Assembly: GCA_959596495.1 (NCBI GenBank) | Contig: CAUFXK010000014.1 | Location: 1 to 37,475 of the forward strand | Direction: 5' to 3' | Length of the DNA: 37,475 nucleotides | Source: an uncultured Collinsella sp. | GTDB taxonomy: Bacteria; Actinomycetota; Coriobacteriia; Coriobacteriales; Coriobacteriaceae | Shown: in pieces, positions 7,800-15,325 of the stretch | How positions within the stretch are numbered: the stretch's first letter is position 1 | How the letters are laid out: the number at the start of each line of letters is the position of its first letter | Position numbers and translations under genes: made by a program | Notes under the pieces: generated by a model | Seen by the model: only the letters and a program-made list of their open reading frames with translations | Database searches by the model: none | Told to the model about the DNA's origin: nothing

Positions 7800-8822
7800 C
7801 TACTCCATGGTCTCTTGGCAGACAACCTCGCGGATGGCTCGGATGCGGCGCATGGTGTCGTCGAACTGATCGGGGGTGAGGGCCTGGGCGCCGTCGGACC
7901 AGGCGCGGCTCGGCTCGTCGTGGACCTCGATCTCCAGGCCGTTGGCACCGCAGGCGGTCGCGGCGAGCGCCATGGGCTCAACGTAGCGGGTGTAGCCGGT
8001 GGCGTGGCTGGGGTCGGCGACGACAGGCAGGTGCGACAGGTGGTGCAGCACCGGCACGGCGTTGAGGTCGAAGGTGTTGCGGGTGCGGGTCTCGAAGGTG
8101 CGGATACCGCGCTCGCAAAGGATGACGTTGTCGTTGCCCTCGCTCATGATGTACTCGGCTGCCATCAGCAGCTCATCGATCGTGCCGGACATGCCGCGCT
8201 TGAGCAGGATCGGGGTCTGGGTCTTGCCGACCTCCTTGAGCAGGGGGAAGTTCTGGGCGTTGCGGGCGCCGATCTGCATGACGTCAATCTTCTTGTCAAG
8301 GAAGACCTGCACGTCGCGCGGGTCCATGATCTCGGTGACGATCGGCATGTCGAGCTCGGCAGACGCCTCGCATAGCAGGTCCAGCCCGGCGGGGCCCATA
8401 CCCTGGTAGGCGTAGGGGGAGGTGCGGGGCTTGTAGGCGCCACCGCGCAGCATCGTGGCGCCGGCGGCCTTTACGCGGCGTGCGATGCGGATGAGGTTCT
8501 CGCCCTCGACGGAGCAGGGACCGGCGATGACCTGGAACTGGTCGCCGCCGATCTTGACGCCGTGGCCGCAGTCGATGACGGAGTCCTCGGGGTGGAACTT
8601 GCGATTTGCGCGCTTGAACGGCTCGGAGACGCGCTGCACGCGCTCGACGACATCCATGGACTCGAGCAGGAACGGGTCGATCTTGGTCGTATCGCCCACC
8701 AGGCCGATAATCGTCTCGTTCTCGCCGCGCGAGACGTCGGTCTTCAGGCCTTTTTTCTCAATCCAGCTGACGATATGGCTGACGGCCTCGTCGCTGGCGC
8801 TCTGCTTTAGAATTGCAATCAT
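7800..8822 (-). CDS. aroF: 3-deoxy-7-phosphoheptulonate synthase (DAHP synthase)
   Basis: This 340-residue enzyme condenses PEP and erythrose 4-phosphate, the committed step of the pathway. An N-terminal ferredoxin-like segment (about 1-70) precedes the TIM barrel, as in the Thermotoga/Bacillus type where the extra domain mediates tyrosine or prephenate inhibition. Barrel motifs are AGPCSVE, LRGGAYKPRTSPYAYQG, LLKRGMSGT, the metal-binding region CERGIRTFE, and VVADPSHATG. The frame is open back to an ATG at 8870. The ATG at 8822 is preferred because GAGGTGAGAGG precedes it and the protein then starts MIAILKQ like its relatives. It is the promoter-proximal gene, so leader control here would set the whole operon. 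Confidence 0.95.
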   Translation of the reverse strand: MIAILKQSASDEAVSHIVSWIEKKGLKTDVSRGENETIIGLVGDTTKIDPFLLESMDVVERVQRVSEPFKRANRKFHPEDSVIDCGHGVKIGGDQFQVIAGPCSVEGENLIRIARRVKAAGATMLRGGAYKPRTSPYAYQGMGPAGLDLLCEASAELDMPIVTEIMDPRDVQVFLDKKIDVMQIGARNAQNFPLLKEVGKTQTPILLKRGMSGTIDELLMAAEYIMSEGNDNVILCERGIRTFETRTRNTFDLNAVPVLHHLSHLPVVADPSHATGYTRYVEPMALAATACGANGLEIEVHDEPSRAWSDGAQALTPDQFDDTMRRIRAIREVVCQETME

Positions 8823-8854
8823 GGTGTGCCTCTCACCTCGATGGATAACTTTTG

Positions 8855-8880
8855 CAAAAACGGCCTGCATTGCGAGCCGT
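8855..8880 (-). terminator. Hairpin with U-tract in the aroF leader (possible attenuator)
   Basis: On the minus strand ACGGCT pairs with GGCCGT (one T-G pair), then after a C/A mismatch GC pairs with GC around the loop AAT. A run of five T follows (8856-8860 on the plus strand are A). It lies about 35 nt upstream of the aroF ATG. The shape fits a short intrinsic terminator or a leader hairpin. No leader peptide rich in Phe or Tyr and no T-box core is visible. Confidence 0.4.
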
Positions 8881-8904
8881 GTATATATGGTGCATGAAAG
8901 TTTA

Positions 8905-8933
8905 TACTATCTGACTCGCTTTTGCCTTCTAAA
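8905..8933 (-). promoter_or_regulatory. Candidate promoter of the aromatic operon
   Basis: On the minus strand TTTAGA (8928-8933) and TAGTAT (8905-8910) are spaced by 17 bp, each matching consensus at four of six positions. An overlapping alternative -10 is TATAAA at 8901-8906. Transcription would begin near 8898, leaving a leader of about 75 nt that contains the hairpin at 8860-8880. The match is modest and is favoured mainly because an operon promoter must lie in this 204-bp divergent gap. Confidence 0.3.
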
Positions 8934-8985
8934 GTGGGCCGTTGCACCGCGTCTCCCACGTAATTGCAAAGCTTTTTCTTTTATT

Positions 8986-9015
8986 TTGATAGCCCGTGGT
9001 GCACTTGGGTATAAT
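8986..9015 (+). promoter_or_regulatory. Promoter of tRNA-Arg
   Basis: TTGATA at 8986-8991 and a perfect TATAAT at 9010-9015 are separated by 18 bp. Initiation would fall around 9022, only about 5 nt before the mature tRNA 5' end at 9027. Confidence 0.8.
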
Positions 9016-9026
9016 GCCAAACGTTG

Positions 9027-9103
9027 GCCCTATTAGCTCAGGGGATTAGAGCGTCTGCCTCCGGAGCAGAAGGCCGTTGGTTCGAATCCAACATGGGGCA
9101 CCA
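9027..9103 (+). tRNA. tRNA-Arg (anticodon CCG)
   Basis: A complete cloverleaf can be drawn. The acceptor stem pairs GCCCTAT with ATGGGGC, including one G-U pair. The D arm is GCTC/GAGC. The anticodon stem TCTGC/GCAGA has loop CTCCGGA, so the anticodon is CCG (arginine, reading CGG). The T arm is GTTGG-TTCGAAT-CCAAC. A discriminator A (9100) and an encoded CCA (9101-9103) finish the molecule. A dedicated CGG-reading tRNA fits the GC-rich codon use of the window. Confidence 0.97.
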
Positions 9104-9114
9104 TCGAACGTAAG

Positions 9115-9150
9115 ACCGTCCGAACCTCGCATGGTCCGGGCGGTTTTTCT
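9115..9150 (+). terminator. Intrinsic terminator after tRNA-Arg
   Basis: ACCGTCCGAACC (9115-9126) pairs with GGTCCGGGCGGT (9133-9144) over 12 bp with two G-T pairs. The loop is TCGCAT, followed by a T-tract to 9148. It ends only about 30 bp before the start of the following ATPase gene. Confidence 0.85.
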
Positions 9151-9179
9151 TATACCGACGCGACGTGATGGGACGTGGT

Positions 9180-11900
9180 ATGGCAGCAACGGATATCGAG
9201 CGCGGACTCTCGACCGCCGAGGTCGAGGAGCGCATCGCCGCCGGTAAGATCAACCGCAACATGGAGCTCAAGACCAAGTCGGTCAAAGAGCTCATCATCG
9301 AGAACCTCTGCACGTTGTTCAATTTGATCAACGTGATCTTGGCGTTCCTGGTCATTTTGACCGGTTCGTTTAAGAATCTGACGTTCCTGTTCGTGGTGTT
9401 CCTCAATACCGCTATTGGCGTCATCCAGTCCATGCGTTCCAAGAAGATGGTCGATAAGCTCACGCTGCTGACCTCCAAGAAGGCCATCGCGGTGCGCGAC
9501 GGCGCCGAGGTGGAGCTCGACCTGGACCAGATCGTGCTCGACGACATCATCCGCCTGGGGCGCGGCGACCAGATTCCCGCCGACGCCGTGGTGGTTTCGG
9601 GCGAGGCGCTCGTGAACGAGAGTCTGCTGACGGGCGAGAGCGACCTTATTAAGAAACAGCCCGGTTCCGAGCTCATGAGCGGCAGCTTTATCGACTCGGG
9701 CCTGCTGCGCGCCCGCGTGATCCATGTCGGCGCCGACAACTACGTGGCCAAAATTAATAACGAGGCCAAGTACGTCAAAAAGGTCAATTCCGAAATTATG
9801 AACGCGCTGAACGCCATCGTGCGCTTTGCGAGCATCATCATGATCCCGCTCGGTTTGGCGTTGTTTGCCTCGAGTGTGAGCGAGCTGTGGGATGCCGCGG
9901 GAACCCCAGGCGATAGCGCGCTTTCGTGGTGTTTCTCCGAGCTGTTGGCCGGCCGTGTGCCTTCGTCGGCGCTGCTGTCCACAGTGGGCGCCCTGCTGGG
10001 CATGATCCCGCAAGGCCTGGTGCTGCTGACCTCGTCGGTGCTCGCCATCGCCACGGTGCGCCTGGCCCGCCGCAAGGTGCTGGCGCAGCAGCTCTACTGC
10101 ATCGAGACGCTCGCGCGCGTCGACGTGCTGTGCCTGGACAAGACGGGCACCATCACGTCGGGTCGCATGGAGGTCGAGGGCACCTATCCGTTGCCGGTCG
10201 AGGGCGTTGGCCTGGGCGTGGGGGAGAGCGAGACAAGCGTTCCCGTCGATACCACGGTACTCGACTTTGCACTCGCCAACGTGGCGCGTGCGACCTCGGC
10301 CGATGCCAACGAGACCTGTCAGGCACTGCTCAACTATTACGCCGATCGCCCGGTCGAGGTGTCCGAGCCGCTGTCGGTTATTCCGTTCTCGTCGTCCAAA
10401 AAGTGGAGCGGTGCCTCGTTTGCGCAGGGCTCCTATGTGATGGGCGCGGCGCAGTTCGTGCTTTCGGACCGCGCGTTTGCGCTTGTCGAGAACCGTGTCG
10501 CCGAGCTTGCCGACACCTGCCGCGTGCTCGTGGTGGCGCGCGTGGACGGTTTTACGCCCGACGGCGATATGGTGGGCGAGGCCGAGCCCGTGGGCTTTGT
10601 GACCATCCGCGACGAGATTCGTACCTCGGCGGCCGAGACCATCGGCTACTTTAACGAGCAGGGCGTGACCCTCAACGTGATCAGTGGCGACGACCCGCGT
10701 ACGGTGTCGTCGATCGCGCGCGTGGTGGGCGTGCCGGGGGCGGACGCTTATGTGGACGCCACGACGCTTGATACGCCGGCCAAGCTCGATGCCGCAGTGG
10801 ACCGCTACCATGTCTTTGGTCGTGTGACCCCGCAGCAGAAGCGCGAGCTCGTGCAGGCGCTCAAGCGCCGCGAGCATACCGTTGCTATGACGGGCGACGG
10901 TGTCAACGACGTGCTGGCGCTCAAGGAAGCTGATTGCTCCGTGGCTATGGCCGCTGGCTCCGATGCCGCGCGCAACGTTGCCGAGATCGTGCTAGTCGAT
11001 AATGACTTTGCCTCGATGCCCGCCGTCGTGGCCGAGGGTCGCCGCTCCATTAACAACCTGCAGCGTTCCGCCTCGCTGTTCCTTACCAAGACGTTGTTCT
11101 CGATGGGGCTGGCGGCACTGTGCATCGCGCTGCCGCCATATCCCTTTGAGCCTATCCAGATGACGCTCATCAACTTCTTCTGCATCGGCGCGCCGGGCTT
11201 TGTGTTGGGTCTGGAGCCCAACAATGCTCGCGTGAAGGGGTCGTTCCTGACGAACGTGCTCAAGCGGGCACTGCCGGCGTCGATTGCGGTCATTTTGGCT
11301 GCGGCGCTCGATATCTTTGTGGCGCGCGTGTTTGGCTTTAGCCAGCTCACGCTGTCTACGATGTGCCTGCTTACGTCGTGCGCGGCGAGCGTCAGCCTGA
11401 TCTGGCGTATCTCGCAGCCCCTCACGCCCTTACGTGTGGTGCTCTTTGTGTTTGTAGTTGCCGGTATTTTGGTAGGCGTTATCGGGTTCCCCGACCTGCT
11501 GTCCATCGCCAACCTTTCGATCAGCCAGATGGTCATTTTGGCTGTCATTGTGGTCATTACCTGCTCGGTGTTCTTTAGGCTCGCCACGATGATGGATTCG
11601 CTCAAGCCGCGTCGTCGTCATGCCGCAACTGGTTTTGGCCGCGGTGTGCGCGTCCGCTTGGGTCGCGGTGGCGGCAAGGTGAGCTCGACGGGTTCGACGG
11701 CGGAGCGTTTTGCCAAGCGCGTCGCCGCCGACATGGCGCAGCGCCGCGAAGCTCGCACCGTTCGTGAGGCCGAGGCCCACGCACTCGAGGGCGTGGCGCA
11801 GGCCCAGCCCAAGAAAAAGAAGAGCGGCGGCGCCAAGCGCTCCCGCGTGACCAAATCGGCCCAGGGCATCAAAGTCTCGATGCCCAAGAAAAAGAAGTAG
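9180..11900 (+). CDS. P-type cation-transporting ATPase (CtpE-like)
   Basis: About 906 residues with full P-type ATPase architecture. There are two N-terminal membrane segments (about 40-90), the actuator motif TGES at 151-154, a second membrane pair, the phosphorylation motif DKTGT with D320, the hinge TGDGVND at 571-577, and six C-terminal membrane segments. The layout and the segment LARVDVLCLDKTG resemble mycobacterial CtpE, a calcium importer, but the ion is not certain. The membrane-4 motif reads PQGL (277-280) where calcium pumps usually have PEGL. After the last helix a basic, low-complexity tail of about 110 residues ends in lysine runs, which is unusual. Starts at 9165 (GTG), 9168 and 9180 (ATG) are possible. 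I prefer 9180 because GGGA lies at a fair distance upstream. Confidence 0.88.
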   Translation: MAATDIERGLSTAEVEERIAAGKINRNMELKTKSVKELIIENLCTLFNLINVILAFLVILTGSFKNLTFLFVVFLNTAIGVIQSMRSKKMVDKLTLLTSKKAIAVRDGAEVELDLDQIVLDDIIRLGRGDQIPADAVVVSGEALVNESLLTGESDLIKKQPGSELMSGSFIDSGLLRARVIHVGADNYVAKINNEAKYVKKVNSEIMNALNAIVRFASIIMIPLGLALFASSVSELWDAAGTPGDSALSWCFSELLAGRVPSSALLSTVGALLGMIPQGLVLLTSSVLAIATVRLARRKVLAQQLYCIETLARVDVLCLDKTGTITSGRMEVEGTYPLPVEGVGLGVGESETSVPVDTTVLDFALANVARATSADANETCQALLNYYADRPVEVSEPLSVIPFSSSKKWSGASFAQGSYVMGAAQFVLSDRAFALVENRVAELADTCRVLVVARVDGFTPDGDMVGEAEPVGFVTIRDEIRTSAAETIGYFNEQGVTLNVISGDDPRTVSSIARVVGVPGADAYVDATTLDTPAKLDAAVDRYHVFGRVTPQQKRELVQALKRREHTVAMTGDGVNDVLALKEADCSVAMAAGSDAARNVAEIVLVDNDFASMPAVVAEGRRSINNLQRSASLFLTKTLFSMGLAALCIALPPYPFEPIQMTLINFFCIGAPGFVLGLEPNNARVKGSFLTNVLKRALPASIAVILAAALDIFVARVFGFSQLTLSTMCLLTSCAASVSLIWRISQPLTPLRVVLFVFVVAGILVGVIGFPDLLSIANLSISQMVILAVIVVITCSVFFRLATMMDSLKPRRRHAATGFGRGVRVRLGRGGGKVSSTGSTAERFAKRVAADMAQRREARTVREAEAHALEGVAQAQPKKKKSGGAKRSRVTKSAQGIKVSMPKKKK

Positions 11901-11913
11901 TCCGCGGCCTTCA

Positions 11914-11995
11914 GGGATGATTTTTCTGGGACGGGGATTAAAAAATCATTGTGTACCTAATGATTTTTTAATCCCCGTCCCAGAAAAATCATCCC
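11914..11995. repeat. Perfect 37-bp inverted repeat with nested hairpins (REPIN-like)
   Basis: Arms at 11914-11950 and 11959-11995 are perfectly complementary over 37 bp around the 8-nt spacer GTGTACCT. Each arm is itself a hairpin: ATGATTTTT and AAAAATCAT (11917-11925 / 11941-11949, mirrored at 11960-11968 / 11984-11992) enclose a core with CTGGGACGGGG. Two inverted copies of a hairpin unit is the layout of REPIN elements. It starts 13 bp after the ATPase stop. It may also end transcription, though no T-tract follows the outer stem. Confidence 0.9.
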
Positions 11996-12101
11996 CCAAA
12001 AGACTGTCCTGCGATGTTGAATTGGTGCCTTGCTCCAGTGGGGCCGTGGCGATGTTATGCTCTAACCTCGATTGTTTGAATTGCTTCGAAAAGAGGATGC
12101 C

Positions 12102-13244
12102 GTGATCTGCCCGCATTGCCTTAAGACTATCGAGGACGGCGCCTCGTTCTGCCCCTACTGCAACGCCTATGTGGGTCCGGGCGATGGTCCCGAGCACACC
12201 GAGTTCGTGTTCTGTGAGGGCTGCGGTGCCCGTCTTTCTCCGCATGATCGTACGTGTCCCAAATGCGGACGCCCCGCTCCGGGTATCCTCTCCGAGGACG
12301 CGGCAGCATCCGACCTGGCAGCGGGCCGCACGGCGGGCTTTCCGCGCCTAACGCAAGAGCAGATCGATACCGAGGTGCCTCATGCGCCGGCCTCTGCCGC
12401 TGCGGTGCTTTCGGACGCCGCCGACCCCAATGAGACCTGCGTGCTGCCGGCTTTCGATAAGGATTTCGGTATTCCCAAGGTCGATATTCCCATGCCGGTT
12501 TCCCTGCACGACGATCCTCAAAAACCCAAGCGCAAGGTGCATCCCGACGAGGACGCCTATCACAAGCACAAGCGTCATATCCCCAAGCCGCTCATTATCA
12601 TCGCGGTCCTTGCCGTCGTTTGCGGCGGTGCCTATTGGTTCGTGACGACCGATCCCATGGGTGTTATGCCCGGCTTCTACGACCAATTTGGCCAGGCCGC
12701 GCAGACGACCTTCCCCACGCGCCAAAAGGGCGAGGCCACTGAGGACGATACCAAGCAGGACGATTCTGCCGCGGTGGTCCAGGAAGAAACCGTGCTCACC
12801 GATGATCAGCTCTATACCAGGCTCGACGGTCTGTATCAGACCATCGTGTCCTACGCTGACGAGGACCAGATCGGCGAGGTCATCGATTCCTTTAACAACG
12901 GCTATCTCCGGACGCCGCTGTCCACCCGTCAGGAGCTGTCGCAGAGTGCCTACGCCCTGCGCGACCAGATCAAAAAGACGCAAGATGAGCTCAACAACCT
13001 GAAAGTACAGGACGATACGGTCTACGCGGATGACATCGCCCACTTAAAGCAGCTTGCCGAGTGGATGTATGAGCGCGTCGACGTGATCTGCCAGAGCTGG
13101 GACATCTCGCTGGCCATTCCCGATGGCGAGTCGATGAGTTCCCACCAAAGCGAGATCCTGGCGCCCATCGCACAGGGCGGCAACAGCGCGCTGAACCAGT
13201 ACGACGCCAACGTGGGTTCCTGGAAGCCGCAGCAGCGTTCCTAA
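12102..13244 (+). CDS. Membrane protein with two N-terminal zinc ribbons
   Basis: I do not recognise a specific function. The 380-residue product begins with two zinc ribbons: CPHC/CPYC (C3, C6, C17, C20) and CEGC/CPKC (C38, C41, C52, C55). A low-complexity, charged stretch follows, then one membrane helix at about 163-183 and an extracellular region of about 200 residues with a predicted helical segment (TRQELSQSAYALRDQ and onward). Zinc-ribbon proteins with a single helix are common in actinobacteria and often lack known roles. The frame is open from a TTG at 12072, but AAAGAGG lies 5 nt before the GTG at 12102 and the first ribbon starts right there, so GTG is chosen. It is flanked by the palindrome upstream and the cyclophilin promoter downstream, so it is probably monocistronic. 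Confidence 0.8.
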   Translation: MICPHCLKTIEDGASFCPYCNAYVGPGDGPEHTEFVFCEGCGARLSPHDRTCPKCGRPAPGILSEDAAASDLAAGRTAGFPRLTQEQIDTEVPHAPASAAAVLSDAADPNETCVLPAFDKDFGIPKVDIPMPVSLHDDPQKPKRKVHPDEDAYHKHKRHIPKPLIIIAVLAVVCGGAYWFVTTDPMGVMPGFYDQFGQAAQTTFPTRQKGEATEDDTKQDDSAAVVQEETVLTDDQLYTRLDGLYQTIVSYADEDQIGEVIDSFNNGYLRTPLSTRQELSQSAYALRDQIKKTQDELNNLKVQDDTVYADDIAHLKQLAEWMYERVDVICQSWDISLAIPDGESMSSHQSEILAPIAQGGNSALNQYDANVGSWKPQQRS

Positions 13245-13282
13245 AATTAGTTCGCCATAGTCGGCATAACCTACGTGCGCAA

Positions 13283-13312
13283 TTGATGTAAGCCCGTGCT
13301 TATTGCTACAAT
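13283..13312 (+). promoter_or_regulatory. Promoter upstream of the cyclophilin gene
   Basis: TTGATG (13283-13288) and TACAAT (13307-13312) are 18 bp apart. Each differs from consensus at one or two positions. Initiation near 13319 would leave a leader of about 30 nt with the AGGAAGG ribosome site before 13352. Confidence 0.6.
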
Positions 13313-13351
13313 TCGTACAAATATGCTTTAAACGCACGAGGAAGGAACCAC

Positions 13352-13894
13352 ATGTTTGGTTTTAAGAAAGAGCTCCACACGCCCGAGTATCAGCTTGCCG
13401 GCGACGAGTGCGCCGTAATCGAGACGTCGAAGGGTACCATCAAGGTCAAGTTTGACGGCGAGGGCGCTCCCATTCATGTCGCGAACTTCTGCGAGCTTTC
13501 CACGATGGGCTTCTATGATGGCCTTAAGTTCCATCGCTATGTGCCCGATTTTGTCATCCAGGGCGGCGACCCCAATACCCGCGACATGTCCGGCGCCGAC
13601 GTCGCTGCCGGTCTTGAGGGCCCCGACGGCATGCCCGGTACCGGTGGCCCCGGCTACTGCATCAAGGGCGAGTTTGCCACCAATCCGCGCAACAGCCATG
13701 TCGATGGCGCCCTTGCCATGGCACGCTCCATGGACCCCGATTCCGCGGGTTCGCAGTTCTACTTCTGCCTGGGTGCCCAGCATAACCTCGATTCCGGTTA
13801 CACCGTCTTTGGTACCACGGTCGAGGGTCTCGATGTGATTTCGCAGCTGCGTGCCGGCGACGAGATCGTCCATGTCGAGATCGTTCACGAGTAA
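13352..13894 (+). CDS. Cyclophilin-type peptidyl-prolyl cis-trans isomerase
   Basis: This 180-residue protein has the single-domain cyclophilin fold with no signal peptide, so it is likely cytoplasmic. Active-site motifs are FHRYVPDFVIQGGDP (catalytic arginine, phenylalanine and glutamine), GALAMAR, SAGSQFYFCLG and LDSGYTVFG. It would catalyse proline isomerisation during protein folding. AGGAAGG precedes the ATG. The TPR-protein gene starts 11 bp after its stop, so the two are probably co-transcribed. Confidence 0.93.
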   Translation: MFGFKKELHTPEYQLAGDECAVIETSKGTIKVKFDGEGAPIHVANFCELSTMGFYDGLKFHRYVPDFVIQGGDPNTRDMSGADVAAGLEGPDGMPGTGGPGYCIKGEFATNPRNSHVDGALAMARSMDPDSAGSQFYFCLGAQHNLDSGYTVFGTTVEGLDVISQLRAGDEIVHVEIVHE

Positions 13895-13905
13895 AGGGGA
13901 CTTCC

Positions 13906-15210
13906 TTGAATAGCCAGCTGATCCAACAGGGCCGCGCCGCTTACCGCGCGGGTGATTTTTCCGCTGCAGCCCAGATGCTTGGGGCGGCAAAGACTCCCGA
14001 TGAGATTATGGGCGAGGCCGATCATCTTCGTGGCAACGCCTTGATGCACCTGGGCATATATGCCGAGGCCGCCGAGGCCTATGCCGCCGCCCTCAACGAC
14101 GGCACCTACGGCAAGCGCGGCGCGCTGCTCACCAACCGCGGCAAGGCGCTTGCCGCCGTGGGCGACTACACGACGGCCGCTCAGGCGTTCTCTGCTGCTA
14201 CGCAGGATGCTTCCTATGCCACGCCGTTCAAGGCCTATCTGGGCCTGGGCAATGCGCTGTTCCAGTCGGGCGACTATGCCAACGCAGGAACCGCCTTCCG
14301 TCAGGCTGCCATCGACGGCGCCAATCCGGCTCCTGCCGCCGCACTCGGCGAGCTCGGTCGTTGCTTCATTAAGCTCGGCCGTCCGGCGGATGCCGTGGAG
14401 ACCTACCGCACGGCTATCGACTTTGCCGGCCCCCGTGACGACACGCGTGCGCTTAACGCCGGCATGGGACAGGCGCTTTCTGCCGCCGGCCGTGCCTCCG
14501 ACGCACTCGACGCCTTTAACGCCGCTACTGCCGATGGCATCTACCAGCTCACCTCCGAGCAGGCCGATGAGCTTGCCCGCGTGCACGATTCGCTTGCCGC
14601 GCTGTCTGCCCAGACGGCTATGGCCACGGCTCCGGCGCCCGCGATGGACGCTCCTGCCGTCGATCCTCTCGATCCTACGGGCGCGACCGGTCAGTTTATG
14701 CCCGATCCCTCGGACACCGGCTTCTTTACGCTGTCCGAGTCCGAGATGGTCCAGCAGGACCGTCAGGATCGTAAGCAGGCCAAGGTCCGTCGTCGCCATC
14801 GCCACACGGGTCTCAAAGTCTTCATCGTGCTGCTTCTACTCATTTTGATCGCCGCGGGCGGTCTGGGCTTTGCCTACACGCGCGGCTTTGGCTTCCCGTC
14901 TCAGGAGTCTGTCGTTACCGATCTGTTCCAGGCTGCCGGCGACGGTGACACCGCAAAGGCCGAGTCTTGCCTGGCCTCGAACCTGTCCGAGGACGCTAAG
15001 TCGATGATCATCTCCTCGATTCCGCAGGGTGCCACCGTGTCCGTTGAGGGCATGGATCAGTCCATGACCGAGACGACCGCTAAGGTGAAGGCATCGCTGT
15101 CCAAGGGCGGCGAGCAGGAGTACACCGTCAAATTCGTGCGCTCCGACAACCATATCGGCTGGGCCGTTTCTTCGCTTGATATGGATTTCTCGGCTGCTGA
15201 CAACCAGTAG
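13906..15210 (+). CDS. TPR-repeat membrane protein with small external domain
   Basis: About 434 residues; specific function not recognised. Residues 1 to about 235 hold tetratricopeptide-like helical repeats rich in alanine (AGDFSAAAQMLG, YAEAAEAYAAAL, GDYTTAAQAF, GDYANAGTAF). A low-complexity linker leads to one membrane helix at about 303-325. The C-terminal approximately 105 residues (VVTDLFQAAGDGDTAKAESC onwards) resemble small NTF2- or DUF4878-like extracellular domains, a tentative comparison. The repeats should face the cytoplasm. The start is TTG with AAAGGGG 8 nt upstream, 11 bp after the cyclophilin gene. The position just before mreB suggests, but does not prove, a cell-envelope role. 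Confidence 0.8.
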   Translation: MNSQLIQQGRAAYRAGDFSAAAQMLGAAKTPDEIMGEADHLRGNALMHLGIYAEAAEAYAAALNDGTYGKRGALLTNRGKALAAVGDYTTAAQAFSAATQDASYATPFKAYLGLGNALFQSGDYANAGTAFRQAAIDGANPAPAAALGELGRCFIKLGRPADAVETYRTAIDFAGPRDDTRALNAGMGQALSAAGRASDALDAFNAATADGIYQLTSEQADELARVHDSLAALSAQTAMATAPAPAMDAPAVDPLDPTGATGQFMPDPSDTGFFTLSESEMVQQDRQDRKQAKVRRRHRHTGLKVFIVLLLLILIAAGGLGFAYTRGFGFPSQESVVTDLFQAAGDGDTAKAESCLASNLSEDAKSMIISSIPQGATVSVEGMDQSMTETTAKVKASLSKGGEQEYTVKFVRSDNHIGWAVSSLDMDFSAADNQ

Positions 15211-15232
15211 TGACCTTATGGGATTTAGCTTT

Positions 15233-15265
15233 GCCCGGCGCTTCACCGCAAGTGAGGTGCCGGGC
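15233..15265. other. Strong stem-loop between the TPR gene and mreB
   Basis: GCCCGGCGCTTCAC and GTGAGGTGCCGGGC form a 14-bp stem with two G-T pairs around the loop CGCAA. No T-run follows, so it may be a factor-dependent terminator or an RNA processing or stability element rather than a classical terminator. A TATGAT sequence at 15275-15280 could be a -10 box for mreB, but no good -35 accompanies it. Confidence 0.55.
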
Positions 15266-15325
15266 TTGCGCTAGTATGATGGGCTAGTAGTTTTCCAGCA
15301 ATCATCCAACACATCAGGAGTTGCG

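Noticed and set aside
9150..10877. Open frame of 575 codons opposite the P-type ATPase
   Set aside because: The ATPase frame carries TGES, DKTGT and TGDGVND in order, so the antisense frame is a shadow.
12030..12061. Promoter TTGCTC / TATGCT before the zinc-ribbon gene
   Set aside because: The spacing is 20 bp, too long for a confident call.
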